Positions 31,491 to 42,999 of a DNA stretch of 64,000 nucleotides are shown here, in pieces. Each line of letters starts with the position of its first letter. Positions within the stretch are counted from its first letter, which is position 1. A model generated the notes under the pieces. The model searched no databases and had not been told where the DNA came from. It saw nothing but the letters and a program-made list of their open reading frames with translations. Made by a program: the position numbers and the translations under genes. Where the stretch lies: positions 1,926,001-1,990,000 of the forward strand of contig JAJEKV010000097.1 in NCBI GenBank assembly GCA_021234155.1, in the 5' to 3' direction. This DNA comes from Isoetes taiwanensis. Taxonomy: Eukaryota; Streptophyta; Lycopodiopsida; Isoetales; Isoetaceae.

Positions 31491-33289
31491 ATGACTGAAG
31501 GCGCAGGCGCAGAAACGGCCGCTTTGCCAGCTGCCAGAAACCGGCTTGGGCTCGACCCAGGTGCTCACAACGGGCCCCTAAGGCCCCCGATTCTCACTGC
31601 AAATGCGGGTACAGGCTGGATATCAGCCAACCAGCAGGTTTCAGGGGCCTGCAAATCGGTTTTGTCGGTGGAGACTCCGGCAGGGACCACTCCAGGTCCT
31701 GCCATTACTGCCCATACTCACTGTAGTGTTCAGAATCAAAGTCTACATGGTCTGGAGGAGACATTAGCGACAGATGGAACAGAGGTTAAGGTCTCGAATG
31801 AAGTTAATGCTGAATTAGGGATTAACAGTGTTCTAAAGCAAAATCGTGGCTACAATCAAAGTAATCTGAAGGGAAATGATACTGGAGCTTGGAAGAGCGG
31901 GAATACTGTAGAAAAAATCTCAAAGCCCCGATTTTTCGACTGGATAAAGCAGGGCCTATCAGTAAATAATGCTCTTAGTATGTTATGTTCTGATAATTTT
32001 ATGCCAGATCCGAGTAAGTTGTATCAATTTTCTGGTGCTCCATTTGAATGTAGCAAGATTAAGACAGCGGTTATAGATCATGATAAACATTTGAGAAATA
32101 TCCAAAATCTAATCGCCAAATCTGTTGTTGGCTTTTTCATGGGAGGTTTTTTGGATTTCAAAAGGTTACACTCATGGTTGACCAGGCATTTAGAGAAGTT
32201 AAGACTGCCACAGTTTCAGTCATTGAAAACCATTGAAGGGAATTTTTTTCTCATTTTGTTTGACAGCGAATCTACTGTGGAGAAACTTGTTATTAGAGCT
32301 GTAGATTACTTTGCAGGAGAGTTTATCTTATACCAATATTACGCGCATGGTTTCACTTCAGATAAGTTGTCTGCCATAAAACTTCCTTGCTGGCTCGAGA
32401 TTGAGCGCTTGCCTCCTGATATGCTTGATCCAGATTTTCTGATTTCAATTGCCAATACACTTGGTACTTATATTTCTCACTCAATTATTAGAGGTCCTAA
32501 GATCTGTGTCGGCATACCGGCTGCAGAGAGTATACCAAAGCAAGTGGTTGTGCAAAGCGGTACGTACTTCTCTCTATTCAACTTGAAGCTGTTAAATGGC
32601 TGGGACTTGTGCAGGATGTTCCCCAAGCTACACATTGAGGGGCTTGATATTATGCAAAACAAGAAAAGTGCGGAAAGAGAGGTGCATACTCCGGACTCTA
32701 ACCATCCCCAACACACACCCCCTTCATCAGAACCTACGAAGGGTATGACAGTTGATGTGGTCACTGGAGATAATCCCTTAGAGCTATCTCTAATCTCTTC
32801 TGATGAAAAGAAATGGTTAGAAGTAGATCCAATAGTTAGTCACGTTGTGCAGGAGAAGTCAAACAAATCTGGCTCTGACACTCGCTGTCTTTCCTCTCAA
32901 TTGACCAATCATGGATTGGCTGGGCGGAGTCAACGAGTTTCAGACTCAGAATGGAAAAGTATAAAAGGAAAAGGCTCGAATGCTCTTAAACATGATGCTC
33001 CAATGAAACCTTCAAAAGTAGGAGCAGAAGTGCACGTAGCAGTTGATAGTGATCCTCCGCTGGAAAACAATGAATTGATGTGTATTGATCCACCTAATCT
33101 CTTGCCTCCTGATCCGATGGCCGGGATACCTCTCCATTCAAATAGTGGGCTGACTTGGTATTAGAAGAAGTATGTGATAATGCAAACATTATGGAATGTG
33201 AATCTAGGAAAAAGAGTAAACAGGGTGAAGGTGAGGAAGAGAGAATAACATCCAAAAGGAAGAAACTCGCTCCCAAAAATGGATCATAA
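31491..33289 (+). CDS. LINE ORF1, DUF4283-like
   Basis: The main frame (31491-33164, 557 codons) has a low-complexity N-terminus and a DUF4283-like domain about residues 205-370 (KSVVGFFMGGFLDFKRLHSWL, LILFDSESTVEKLV, YAHGFTSDKLSAIKLPCWLEI). A one-base shift near 33150 would extend it through ADLVLEEVCDNANIMEC into a lysine/arginine-rich tail to TAA 33287-33289. That stop overlaps the ORF2 start (ATG 33279) by 11 bases, an arrangement suiting termination-reinitiation. The short frame is what the sequence shows; the longer one is an inference. Confidence 0.7.
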
Positions 33290-34757
33290 GATTTTAAGCT
33301 GGAACATCAGAGGGGTGAAATCATCAGAGATAAAGGGTAGTAGGTTAGCTTTAGCCTTGGCTAAAATTAAACCAGACTTCATATGCTTACAGGAGCATAG
33401 ATGTAAAGATGAAGAAATAGGACATCTTTTGGGTTTGCTAGGAAATTGTTTCGTTGGAATTGCATCAACAAGCGGAAGCTCCAGTGTAGGGACATTAATC
33501 GCGTGGAGGAAGGAGATCAAGGTATTATCTACATATGTAGACAATTTTGGCAGATGTAGTATAATCACCTGGGATGCAGGCGGATAACTATGGGGTATAG
33601 TTAACGTTTATGCGCATAATATTGCAAGAAAGAGAGGTACACTGTGGGCCTCAGTTAAAAATAAGGTTAGACGTTTTGGTGGCAATAACATCGCGTGGAT
33701 CATGTTGGGTAACTTCAATATGGTGGAAAGTAGGGAGGATAGAATGGGCAATGCGGCAGAAATTGTGTCTGGCTTTGAGAAGGAGCAATGGATTAGTCTG
33801 TTAGCAGAACTGCAACTATCAGAATTGCATGGAGATGGTGAGTTTACATGGCACAATGGACGGGTAGCGGAAGGAAGGGCATATGCTCGCCACGATAGAT
33901 GTTATATCAATCAGATCGCTGCATCTTGGTGCCCATCTTTATATCGTCAAAATCTGTTGGATAATTCCATCTCTGATCACAACCCGCAATTGGTAAGTGG
34001 TCGCATTCTGGACAACTTTAAACCTTTAAGGACAGTTTTTAAATTGAATACTCGATACTTGAAGGATATTCATTTCAAGTTGCAATGCAAGAGAATATGG
34101 CTAGAGATGAGCTCAAATAAAATGCGAATGGAGGCAATGATCTCCTCATTAGCAGCTATTAAGAAATTTGCTAAGGAGTGGGGCAGAACCAAGGTAAGAG
34201 AGGAAAAGGCGAGATTAGATTCCTTGTATCAGGAGCTCTCCAATCTTAGAAGGGGGGGAATTATTACAGGAAACAGTGAGAAGGAAGTTCTAAAAGAGAT
34301 AAAAAACTTGGAAACAATCAAAGTCACTCAGGCTAAAGTAAAAGCAGGCCTTACCTGGATAAGAATAGAATAGAATAGAATAGAATAGAAGAGAAGAGAA
34401 GGGGACAGATGTTCTAAATTTTTCTTCAAGGTTGCGAGGCAAAGAATGCATGCTGCTACTCTTACTCATCTTCAGACGGAAGATGGGCTGGTGGTCAGGG
34501 AACCTCAACTGATCAAAGAATATTTATATAATTACTTTAGGTGTTTCTTTGAGCAGAAGGATGTGGAGTTTCAAGATTGTTTTGAAAACATGATCCTTGC
34601 TAAAGTAAAACCTAAATTGACTCAACCACAAAGGGATGTGCTGGGAGCACCTCTATCCAGGGAAGAGATTAAGGAAGCAGCCTTCTTGTTGGCTAAAGAC
34701 AAGTGCCCAGGTATGGATGGCATTCCCGTTGAGTTTTTTCAGACCAACTGGGAATGA
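33279..34757 (+). pseudogene. LINE ORF2, endonuclease part, broken
   Basis: The endonuclease is recognisable from ATG 33279: ILSWNIRGVKS, DFICLQEHR, LGNFNMVES, RHDRCYIN and ISDHNP. A TAA at 33585-33587 stands where glutamine would be expected (GG-stop-LWGIVNVYA). At 34363-34398 an AGAAT/GAGAA microsatellite interrupts the conserved WI-GDRCSKFFFK region, adding two in-frame stops. The frame resumes to KCPGMDGIPVEFFQTNWE, the first reverse transcriptase motif, and then ends. Confidence 0.8.
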
Positions 34758-34941
34758 ATAGAGTCGTTTGTTTATAGAGTCGTTTGTAATGGATCCGATG
34801 ATGCGTAAACCACAAGTATATCCATGGTATATCCACATCTTTCTCGAAGCCAGATCCAATGAAAAATACACGGTATTTTTGTGGACGGGGTGATAGTTTA
34901 AACATGACCATAACCGTGTCCGATGGTTATCATTTCTAATG

Positions 34942-34950
34942 TATTTATAA
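34942..34950 (+). promoter_or_regulatory. Likely TATA box of the GT47 gene
   Basis: TATTTATAA lies 40 bases before the start codon, followed by a CT-rich stretch with TCTCTCGATC suited to a transcription start near 34975-34980. Confidence 0.45.
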
Positions 34951-34989
34951 ACCCTAAATTTTCAGCGGCACTCTGTCTCTCGATCATTC

Positions 34990-36270
34990 ATGGCGTGGAA
35001 AACCAGTGCGTTAGCATTTTGCACCGTGGTGTTCTTCCTATTCCAAGCGTCCCTGCTCCGGCGTTCTACTTACCTCATTCAATCCTGCTCCGGCCGTCGC
35101 ATCTACATGTATGATCTGCCTCCTCAATTTAACCTTCATCTTATTTCTCGTTGTAACTCCGGCCTCGTCCCTTGGCTCAATTTTTGCCCCCATATTCTCA
35201 ACCATGGCTTTGGTGTTCCCCTTAACGATTCCAGCCTTGGCCTTGGTTGGTTTTCCACTAGCTTTTATGTCCAAGAGATCATTTTTCATTCCAGAATGCA
35301 CCAATATTCTTGCCTCACTTCGAATCCAGATGTTGCAGATGCATTTTTCATCCCTTATTATGCAGGTTATGATGCAATTCAATATCTCTACAATAATGTT
35401 CCTGAATCAATGCCCAGACATGGAGTGGAGCTGGTGATTTGGCTTAGAGAACATGGCGAGAAATATTGGAGTAAGTTTGGGGGTGTAGATCATTTCATGG
35501 TGATGAGTAGGATATCATGGGATTTTCTTCCGTCCGAGTATGGCACTGGAATTTTGGCACTGCCAGAAATGGCAAACATGACAGAATTATTTGTAGATAG
35601 AAATCCATGGCAAAACAATCAAATTGCTGTTCCATATCCTACTTCCTTCCATCCAACACCATCACAGCTGCTAAAATGGACGGAAAGGATGAGTTCTTGC
35701 CCTAGAACAAACTTTATAGTCTTTGTAGGGGGAATTAGATCCACTATGGCACCAATAGTGCAAACTACTAGGCAAATTTTGATAGATCAATGTGTGAGAT
35801 CAAAAAGCTGCTTGAATTTGGATTGCAAGGAACTGAAATGCAGCCATAACCAGGGAGCCGTTACTCTGGCCTTCATGACTTCCATTTTTTGCCTGCAACC
35901 TAGAGGTGATGCTCCAACTAGAAGGTCTATGTTTGATGCCATGGTTGCAGGTTGTATTCCTGTATTATTACATCAAGATTCAGCCTACACACAATACCTT
36001 TGGCATTTACCTGCTGATCCCAACAGCTACTCTGTCTATATCTCTGAGGAGAATGTGACCAGCCCGGGCTTTGAATTGGAAAACCTTCTGCGCTCTATCC
36101 CCCTGCATAGAATTGAAAGTATGAGAAATAACATTATCTCTATGATACCTAGATTGGTCTATATGCAAAAATATGATGAGGATGATATAATGGATGCTTT
36201 TGATGTGAGCATTCATGGGGTTCTCCAAAGAGTTGCTGCAATGAAATTGGCATCAAAATCAAATAAATGA
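34990..36270 (+). CDS. Exostosin-family glycosyltransferase (GT47, MUR3-like)
   Basis: A single uninterrupted frame of 426 residues. A short N-terminal tail with a hydrophobic segment (residues 7-21) gives the type II membrane topology of Golgi glycosyltransferases. The exostosin domain starts with RRIYMYDLPPQFN, continues with GWFSTSFYVQEIIFHSRM, CLTSNPDVADAFFIPYYAGYDAIQYLY and, near the C-terminus, FCLQPRGDAPTRRSMFDAMVAGCIPVLL, the nucleotide-sugar binding region. This pattern fits the plant clade containing xyloglucan galactosyltransferases (MUR3/XLT2 type), so a role in hemicellulose side-chain synthesis is likely; the sugar and acceptor cannot be read from sequence. Intronless and intact, it is the clearest host gene here. 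The start is chosen by the TATA spacing and membrane segment. Confidence 0.9.
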   Translation: MAWKTSALAFCTVVFFLFQASLLRRSTYLIQSCSGRRIYMYDLPPQFNLHLISRCNSGLVPWLNFCPHILNHGFGVPLNDSSLGLGWFSTSFYVQEIIFHSRMHQYSCLTSNPDVADAFFIPYYAGYDAIQYLYNNVPESMPRHGVELVIWLREHGEKYWSKFGGVDHFMVMSRISWDFLPSEYGTGILALPEMANMTELFVDRNPWQNNQIAVPYPTSFHPTPSQLLKWTERMSSCPRTNFIVFVGGIRSTMAPIVQTTRQILIDQCVRSKSCLNLDCKELKCSHNQGAVTLAFMTSIFCLQPRGDAPTRRSMFDAMVAGCIPVLLHQDSAYTQYLWHLPADPNSYSVYISEENVTSPGFELENLLRSIPLHRIESMRNNIISMIPRLVYMQKYDEDDIMDAFDVSIHGVLQRVAAMKLASKSNK

Positions 36271-38100
36271 CTACATTAGAAGATGCATCCACATAGTGGT
36301 CACCTACTATAGGGGATATTTGATGCATTCATACTGTGCTCACGCATTATTATAGGGCATGTAATGTGTCTATTTCCAAATACCTTCCAAATACTTGGAA
36401 ATTTTGTTGAAACTACTATGAATTTACATTTTTTTTAAAACCATATGGCACCAATGTCATTAGCCCCGTATCACGGATGGAAACAAAATGCCCACAATTC
36501 AATTCAATTTTCCCTAGCTGCATCTATATTCCCAATTACGCCCGCAAAATATCTCTTTCCTAAGATTTGGGCGTAGGTGGGCCGGAAAAAGGGGGACTTC
36601 AAATTTATTTGGTCTATGGTCTGAGGGGCATTGCTTTTTTTTTTCTCTGCTTTGCATGGTCAGAAATAGCAGTTCTTGGGTTCAGGGGTGCTGCTAAGAA
36701 CAGCCCGATGGAGGCGGCCGGGTAGCTGCAGCCGCGTTCAAATGGTGGCTCTAGCCAAATCGGCCTGCGATGGCATCTTGGGTTACTTCGTGTTTCTTGT
36801 TGCTTCTGATTACAACTGCGACCTCCACACATTTCAGTTCTTGCCTTTTTTCCGTCATTGCAAATGCATCAGTTGGATGCAGAAATTATTGGTTGAAACT
36901 TTTCTCTAAATTTGCATTATGTAGAAGCCTGTTTTGCTGCTTTTGCCGGAGTTGATTTGTCGGATGGATTGCCATGAACGTTTTTGTTTTGGCAAGTAGA
37001 GAATGTGGTCTATGCTTGCTTTGCTTCCATTTCAGTTGTAGCTAGCAGAGAACATTTCGGCCCACTTATATCATCTTTGGTGCTTCCTTCCACTGGCCTT
37101 TGGATTTGCGCTCCCACTTTTCATCCCTGGTGGTTGTTACTGGATATCCTATCTTGTTTTAGGTCTGGTAGATTGTGCACCTCCAGATAGATTGTGCAGC
37201 TTCTGGCATCTTGTGGTCTGATTGCAAAAATATCTTATTGCCTTGCCAATGGTTGATGGGACTGTATTTCTGATTCACAGACGTATTTTTATACCTATAT
37301 ATGGCGTATGGGGAGCATTATGCTATACGGGGGTGTGAGGTGTAAAATGCCTTGCCCTTGATTTAGCATATTCTTAGGATTATGGTTTCATCCAATGCAC
37401 AAGAAAAAACATTAACACATATAGGCATTAAGACAATAGTATTAGTCTGAAGATAGGTTTTTATTCATTACAATAGATATATTCAGTACAATACTCAATT
37501 ACACCAAAATACTATGTAATATCACATCATCCACACATCAGATATAATTATGGGGAAAATACTCAATATAACCCTCAACTTTGTAAATATTCCAAAAATA
37601 CCCTCCAAATAAAGAGCATTTTTGCTCATTCGAAACTGTTAAAAGCTAATGTTACATGCACATATTTTCTTGAATAGTTTTTTATTTCTGTTAAAACCCT
37701 TTTTTTGGAAAAATTTGGTTCGATTCTGAGGCGAATTTGGTGGATTTCAAGCTACAAGCCGTGTAAAAGGCTTGTATAGGTATAATCCCCTCATCTAAGC
37801 TTCATATGGATGGGATTTTCTTCACTATCTTGAAGCAGGGCTCAAGAATTACTTGTGGTTTCTTAAAAGGGCAATTTGAAGAGATATGGAATGATCTAAT
37901 GGTTAATAGACCTCTGAATATACATTGTGCCGAATTATGAGGATTTTGAAGTGCAGTTATTTGAATCATGGCTTGCAGAGTTCACTGGCAACAAAAATCC
38001 CATAGCAGTTGGAGTCTTCAATGTGTTTTGCCATTGGAGTGACAGTTCAATTATTGTTAAGATATATTCCGAGTAGTATAGAAAATCAGTATGTTTCTGG
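36271..38100. other. 3' flank of the GT47 gene and non-coding DNA
   Basis: No further gene is supported. Short plus-strand frames at 36.68-37.19 kb lack motifs. Sequence from about 37.4 kb on is AT-rich. Confidence 0.5.
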
Positions 38101-38129
38101 AATTCATAAGGAAGGAAGGAAGGAAAAAA

Positions 38130-38260
38130 TTTTAACGTCCACGGAAGATGATAAAGAAGTACTCTTCTACAAGTTTCGGTTAATCATTGCTCATGTGCAA
38201 GGATTGATGTCCTTTCTTTTTAGATCCTAAAAGGTCCTTTCTAGTGTCAGAATTAAGTGC
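38130..38260 (-). repeat. LINE 3'-end-like sequence
   Basis: On the minus strand TCTTCCGTGGACGTTAAAA is followed by a (TTCC)n tail. The same terminal motif closes the LINE at 4861 and occurs at 13134-13153. It is probably a heavily 5'-truncated LINE copy with a simple-repeat tail. Confidence 0.4.
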
Positions 38261-38460
38261 GTCTGTCTCCCTTTATGCCATCATATATGCTATTCATTTC
38301 TTGCACCTGTTTCAAAACCTGTGCCTCATCTCCCCTGTTTTCCCCCAAAAAAATCCACGATGGATGGATTTTATCTTTTCATTTTGATAAATCACAAATG
38401 AGGGAATCTCATGGTAATTAAACAACATATCACGTATTATATGGGCAGATAATAGTACCT

Positions 38461-38662
38461 GTTAAAGGTGGAGGGGATGTACCTCATTTAAAGTCCAATT
38501 GTTTTATTTTTTTCTTACGTAACCTGTAATGAAAGTTGAAGAAAACATGCTTGTGATAATTGTGAAAGATGGAGAGGACGCACCTTATGGAAGTCCAGTT
38601 CTTTATCGTTTTCTTGCATGACCTGTATAGAAAAAAGATTGAGGAAAACGTACCTCATCAGC
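38461..38662. repeat. Tandem duplication of about 100 bp at the Helitron 3' side
   Basis: 38461-38560 and 38561-38662 are about 75 percent identical (for example GGTGGAGGGGATGTACCTCA versus GATGGAGAGGACGCACCTTA). They lie just beyond the helicase reading frame on the minus strand. Confidence 0.65.
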
Positions 38663-40850
38663 ACAATAACTCCTTGTAGACAATGTTTTTGGTGCACCTC
38701 GTAATGTTCTCTGGTGAGCATCTTCTCTCGTTCGCATGCAGGTCGATAACGACGTGATCCAACGTCAATCCTTGGCAACTATTGAAGATGGTTGCATATG
38801 ATAATGAAGGGGTAAATAGTCCAAGGCCGATTCTTCGGTTGATAAAAGAAGTTGGTTCTAGAGATCGGATACATACATGCATCTTCTTGACTCGCCTCAT
38901 CTAATACTCTTACTATTACAAACTTCACGTGCATTGATATGACCATAACTATCGCATTTTTCACCAGGCCTTTTTCCATGTCTAGGCGTTTTATAATGTG
39001 GCATATTGCACCTACCTTAAGCTTTAGTTTGTGGTTAGGTATTCCAGAATGTGTGAAGTTATTAAGGAAATATGATGTTGCATAGGGGTGGTCATGGGTG
39101 ATCATGACTATAATAAGATTTGTCATAATTAGGAACTCTATTAAGAATGCGATAATTAAAACTATCAACGTGCTTATTGATAGTCGACAAAAGGTTGTGT
39201 TTCTTGCATGAATCTGAATCTCAAAGTACGTTGGATGGATAAAGGAATTCAGCACTATCTTCTACACTAATAGTTATGTTGAAGATATCCAGTGAGATAG
39301 TGGGCTCCTCCCAATTCGCTCCGATGCGATCGACAAAATGCATTAGTTCGGGGTCACGAGCATTGCGTACCGGTTGTTCCAATCTGAACATGTGAGAAGT
39401 TGCCATAGTGGAGAGGGTTTTATTGATGCATTATATGCTGCATTTCTTCCTCCTCCCTTGACAACCGGCGCGACTTGTCTCCAGCACCAATAAAGTATTT
39501 GCCTCCAAAGGGAAGACTGTTCCTACATAGCCTTTGCAATAAATGATGGGCACTTTCTATGACAGATTTATTTTCCATTGGGAATTCATTCCAGATAATC
39601 ATCTTGATTGCGATGAGCAATTCTGCTGCTCCAGAATCATGCCCTATCATTGAGTGAAGCGCCATGTTATTTTCTTCCACGGGAATTTGGAACAGCGAGT
39701 GGGTCATTCGTCCTCCCGGGTATTGGAGACCTACCAATGCTGTCGTACCGCATGGAAGTACTATACCTTGGTTGCCGCATGTAGACATACATATGCAATT
39801 CAACATGAATGTTTTGGCCCCGCTGGCCTTTCCATCGATGAATAAAGGTTGATTGCTTTCTGGGGATTCTAACCATTCTTGAATGAAGCCGTATACCTTT
39901 TATTGGTCATTATTCATTATGCTTTCACCTTATCTAAGTACTGCCCATGATCAGGAAATTTTCGTAATGCATGCATGACATTTCTTCTAAGACGAGCTTG
40001 TAGTTGGAGACCAAATGCCATGATGTTGGTACTATGTTGTGTTAGAATGTTGTGATTAAATGAAGGGATTCATTGAAGGCGATTGTCTCGTCATTTGAAC
40101 ATCCATCTAGCAGGTCAAAACTCATTGGTACTTTGAACTTGCTCCATAGCTCTATTGCTGGACCTTGATCGAGAAGTAGCATGGCAAAAAGAAATCGCAG
40201 TGTGTGGGACTCGGCGATAGAGAAATGGCTGCTTCCATGACTAATACTGCCTCATTATGTGCTGCGAGTAACCCTTCCACCTCTGCAGCTTGCTGGTAAG
40301 TTTCATATTATTGTTCATTGACGATCTTTAGCGCATCCCATATCCTCACAGGGTGATGTAGCAAGATTTGTCTCAAGTAGAATGCTTCTCCTACTTGAGG
40401 CAATAGCAATCGTATCCTACATACAATTGGTTGCCTTACCCTCCTCTTCACTATGCTCCTCGTGAATCTCTCCCACTCTTGTTCCAAATGAGTTCTATAT
40501 TCGATAGCCAATGCTTGGTTATATGTAGTTAACGAGTATTGTTCGTAATATTGAATATACGTAAAGGCATCAAACTCGAGATTCAGAGGTCGTAAGAAAT
40601 ATCGATCTAATAACGACCTCATGTTTGAATGTGGCAGATGTAGGGGTAGGCATTTGACAATATGAGACTTATTTGTTATGTCATATGACATTGTTCTCCA
40701 TGCCGCTTCCGTTGCTGATAAGTAACGCGCCATCAAGTAATCATGTATTTCATCTCTAGGAGATCTAGTAGTTTGTTCAGATGGTGCGGACCCTAATAAT
40801 TGGCTAGTAGTATTTTCTCTTTGATCATTGTTTCTTGACTTGGATTCCAT
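38658..40850 (-). pseudogene. RepHel C-terminal half: PIF1-type helicase
   Basis: 40850-40308 holds the linker (DEIHDYLMARYLSATEAAWR, VGEAFYLRQILLHHP). The Walker A region near 39845-39797 reads GKASGAKT, missing the GKxGxGKT consensus glycine. Walker B reads IIWNEFPM instead of IIWDEAPM. PGGRMTHSLFQIP, FGGKYFIGAGD and later SGIPNHKLKLKVGA and FNSCQGLTLDHVVIDL are the remaining helicase motifs. The altered Walker motifs and several frame breaks indicate loss of activity. Confidence 0.75.
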
Positions 40851-40879
40851 GCCTATTTCATGTTTATTACCTAATGATG

Positions 40880-42984
40880 ATGGTATAAAAGATGAATGCC
40901 TATCCTAGGATACCCGAAAATTGGCATTGTCAAATCCCTTGTAGATATAACCATAAAGATAAGAGAATACATGAACTGTGGATGCAATGTCTACCACAAT
41001 TTGACAATCCAACTCATGTAGGAGGAAAGCATTGTAGGGAACCACCCATACATCGTCTATACTCCTCAACATGTATTATACATAACCCTTCGAATCAAGA
41101 TACGTTGTTGGGTTGATGTCCTTAGGGTATTTATAACAACTGGAATTGCCATTCGGAGAACACCTTTCTGTATGTCTGTGTAGCATAAATTTTTGGACTT
41201 GTCCACAGGGGACTTGATCAGTAGGCAATTCAGTAGAGATGATATTATCAATGCATTCGATTGGTATGTCAGGTTCAGTACGCAAGACGAGATGGGCATG
41301 TGCAATTAACGTTTTTGAAATTCTATGACTGTTATTACATATGATATGCATTGGAAGAATTTATGAAGAAATTCCTTCAATCATTGTAATTGTTCATGAA
41401 GGCATCAGATAAGAATCATAGAAACATTTGATGCATTTTGTCCAGGTCTGAGTCTGACTCTTATTTCTGGCCAATCCGTATTTATAGTCATAGCAATAAA
41501 TAACGTTGGACGACCTTTTGATCTAGATAGCGCCAATGCATCTACGACTTGCACAGAGCACCACCACTGACACCCCAAGAAGGATGATGGTAAGACGATG
41601 TCATTCTGATCATCATTCTCTCGTTCCGAATAATCCTCATCATACTGCACTCTCCTATTTCGGAACATCGATGTTCTAACGTAGTTTAATCGAGCATCTT
41701 TAACCCTAGAATACATGTCGACCAAATATTCTCTGCATAGACGACCTAATTGAAGAAAGCATTCCTCATGCAGCAATCTACATCTGTACCACTGCAATTG
41801 TGTGAAACCATGTTCATTTCCAAGTCCCCAGCTAATAGTACCATAGGGAAAAAACAAAGGATATTGAAGCGGCTCATACATAGGGTCGAGAATGTTCATG
41901 AAATTTGGTTCCCCTTCATTATGAACCCAAAAACTAGCAATTCGAGGGAAAATCTCAGCTGTATATTGACATCTGTGGTGGCTGCAATTTCATTACTTGC
42001 AATCGCTCTTTGAATTGTGATGTATGCTAACTATAGATGCATGTTTCCCATGGTTCGAAGGTTTTGGATAAATGGATTTACGTGATTAAGAATTGAACTA
42101 TTTGGGGCTCGAGCATGTGTATATTGTTCAGATTCGTCATATCTATATACCAATGTATTGGATGCCCTGATTCTGAGGTGGGTCGGAGGCATATGTTCGT
42201 CCAGTAATAGTCACCGATGAAGGAAAATTCAAATTTACGAACCTCCACTCACTCCAAGAATGCTGAAGCAAAATAAATTGTTTATTCTTCTCGCTAGTTG
42301 AGCAAACGCTTGCACGTTATATAAGTTGTTCAATGTTGTGGGCAAAGGGGGTAGTGGTGGTAGTAACCACTTTCCCTTATTGCAACAAAAACCATTTTTC
42401 TCAACATTGAGCAACGGGATTTGGTAATATATGCACCATTTATTCCAGGAGCACATCATGTGCGTATGACGCATCGCCAAATTCATGTGTCGCGCTTGAG
42501 CTTGCCAATGTATGGAACTATTAATTTGCCTATTACCCTATTAGAATTAGTAACAATCAAACTCATGTCTACAGTTGTTGTGGATATTGAAGTCGTTTGA
42601 AATGCAAGAAAATCCACATAATTGGAATGTGACGGGGTGATCATAGGTGTTGCAACACCTATGATCACCCCGACAAATTCCATCATGCAAGTCATTGGAG
42701 CACAATCTTTCAACTTGAGATGATACACCATCTATAATCGATCCCTCAGTCCTATCTCTACCTCGACACTTCTGTGCAAGATTTATTAGTCTCTCATGCC
42801 TTCTCTTTCTAGGATTCTCGTTGAGTTTTAGATCTATTTGTTTTTTAGATGAACTTGCCAGAGCCATGCCAGATATATCTATGCCTATGCGTATAGTATC
42901 GACCTCAATAGGGTCTGGGTTTTGCTCTTCTATTGCAATTGATCCATTAGACCGTAGAAGAGTTGGGGTTGTAGATATTACCAT
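40880..42984 (-). pseudogene. RepHel N-terminal half: zinc region and Rep (HUH) domain
   Basis: 42486-42235 keeps the CCNKGK...LPPLPPLPTTLNNL and INNLFCFSILGVS pattern. 41899-41405 keeps LDPMYEPLQYPLFFPYG, LPSSFLGCQWW and NTDWPEI. 41351-41066 contains AHAHL, the HUH motif (histidine codons at 41298-41300 and 41292-41294), followed by IDNIISTELP. Near 40965-40920 the tyrosine region reads FSYLYGYIYKGFDN, where relatives have YLYKYVYKG: the two tyrosines remain and a lysine is replaced by glycine. Stops and shifts separate the pieces. Confidence 0.75.
42633..42672. repeat. Perfect 40-bp palindrome
   Basis: The two 20-base halves are exact reverse complements; the first half is CGGGGTGATCATAGGTGTTG. 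It lies inside the Rep-encoding part of the Helitron. Confidence 0.95.
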
Positions 42985-42999
42985 GGATGTGGGAGTGGT

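Larger units (their letters stand above)
31491..34757 (+). mobile_element. LINE lacking reverse transcriptase
   Basis: An L1-type element with ORF1 and the first part of ORF2 (endonuclease and the start of the reverse transcriptase) but no palm domain or 3' end. Sequence similarity to a LINE stops at about 34757. Loss of the 3' half is unusual because LINEs normally lose their 5' end on insertion, so a later deletion is likely. The 5' boundary lies somewhere in 31390-31490. Confidence 0.8.
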
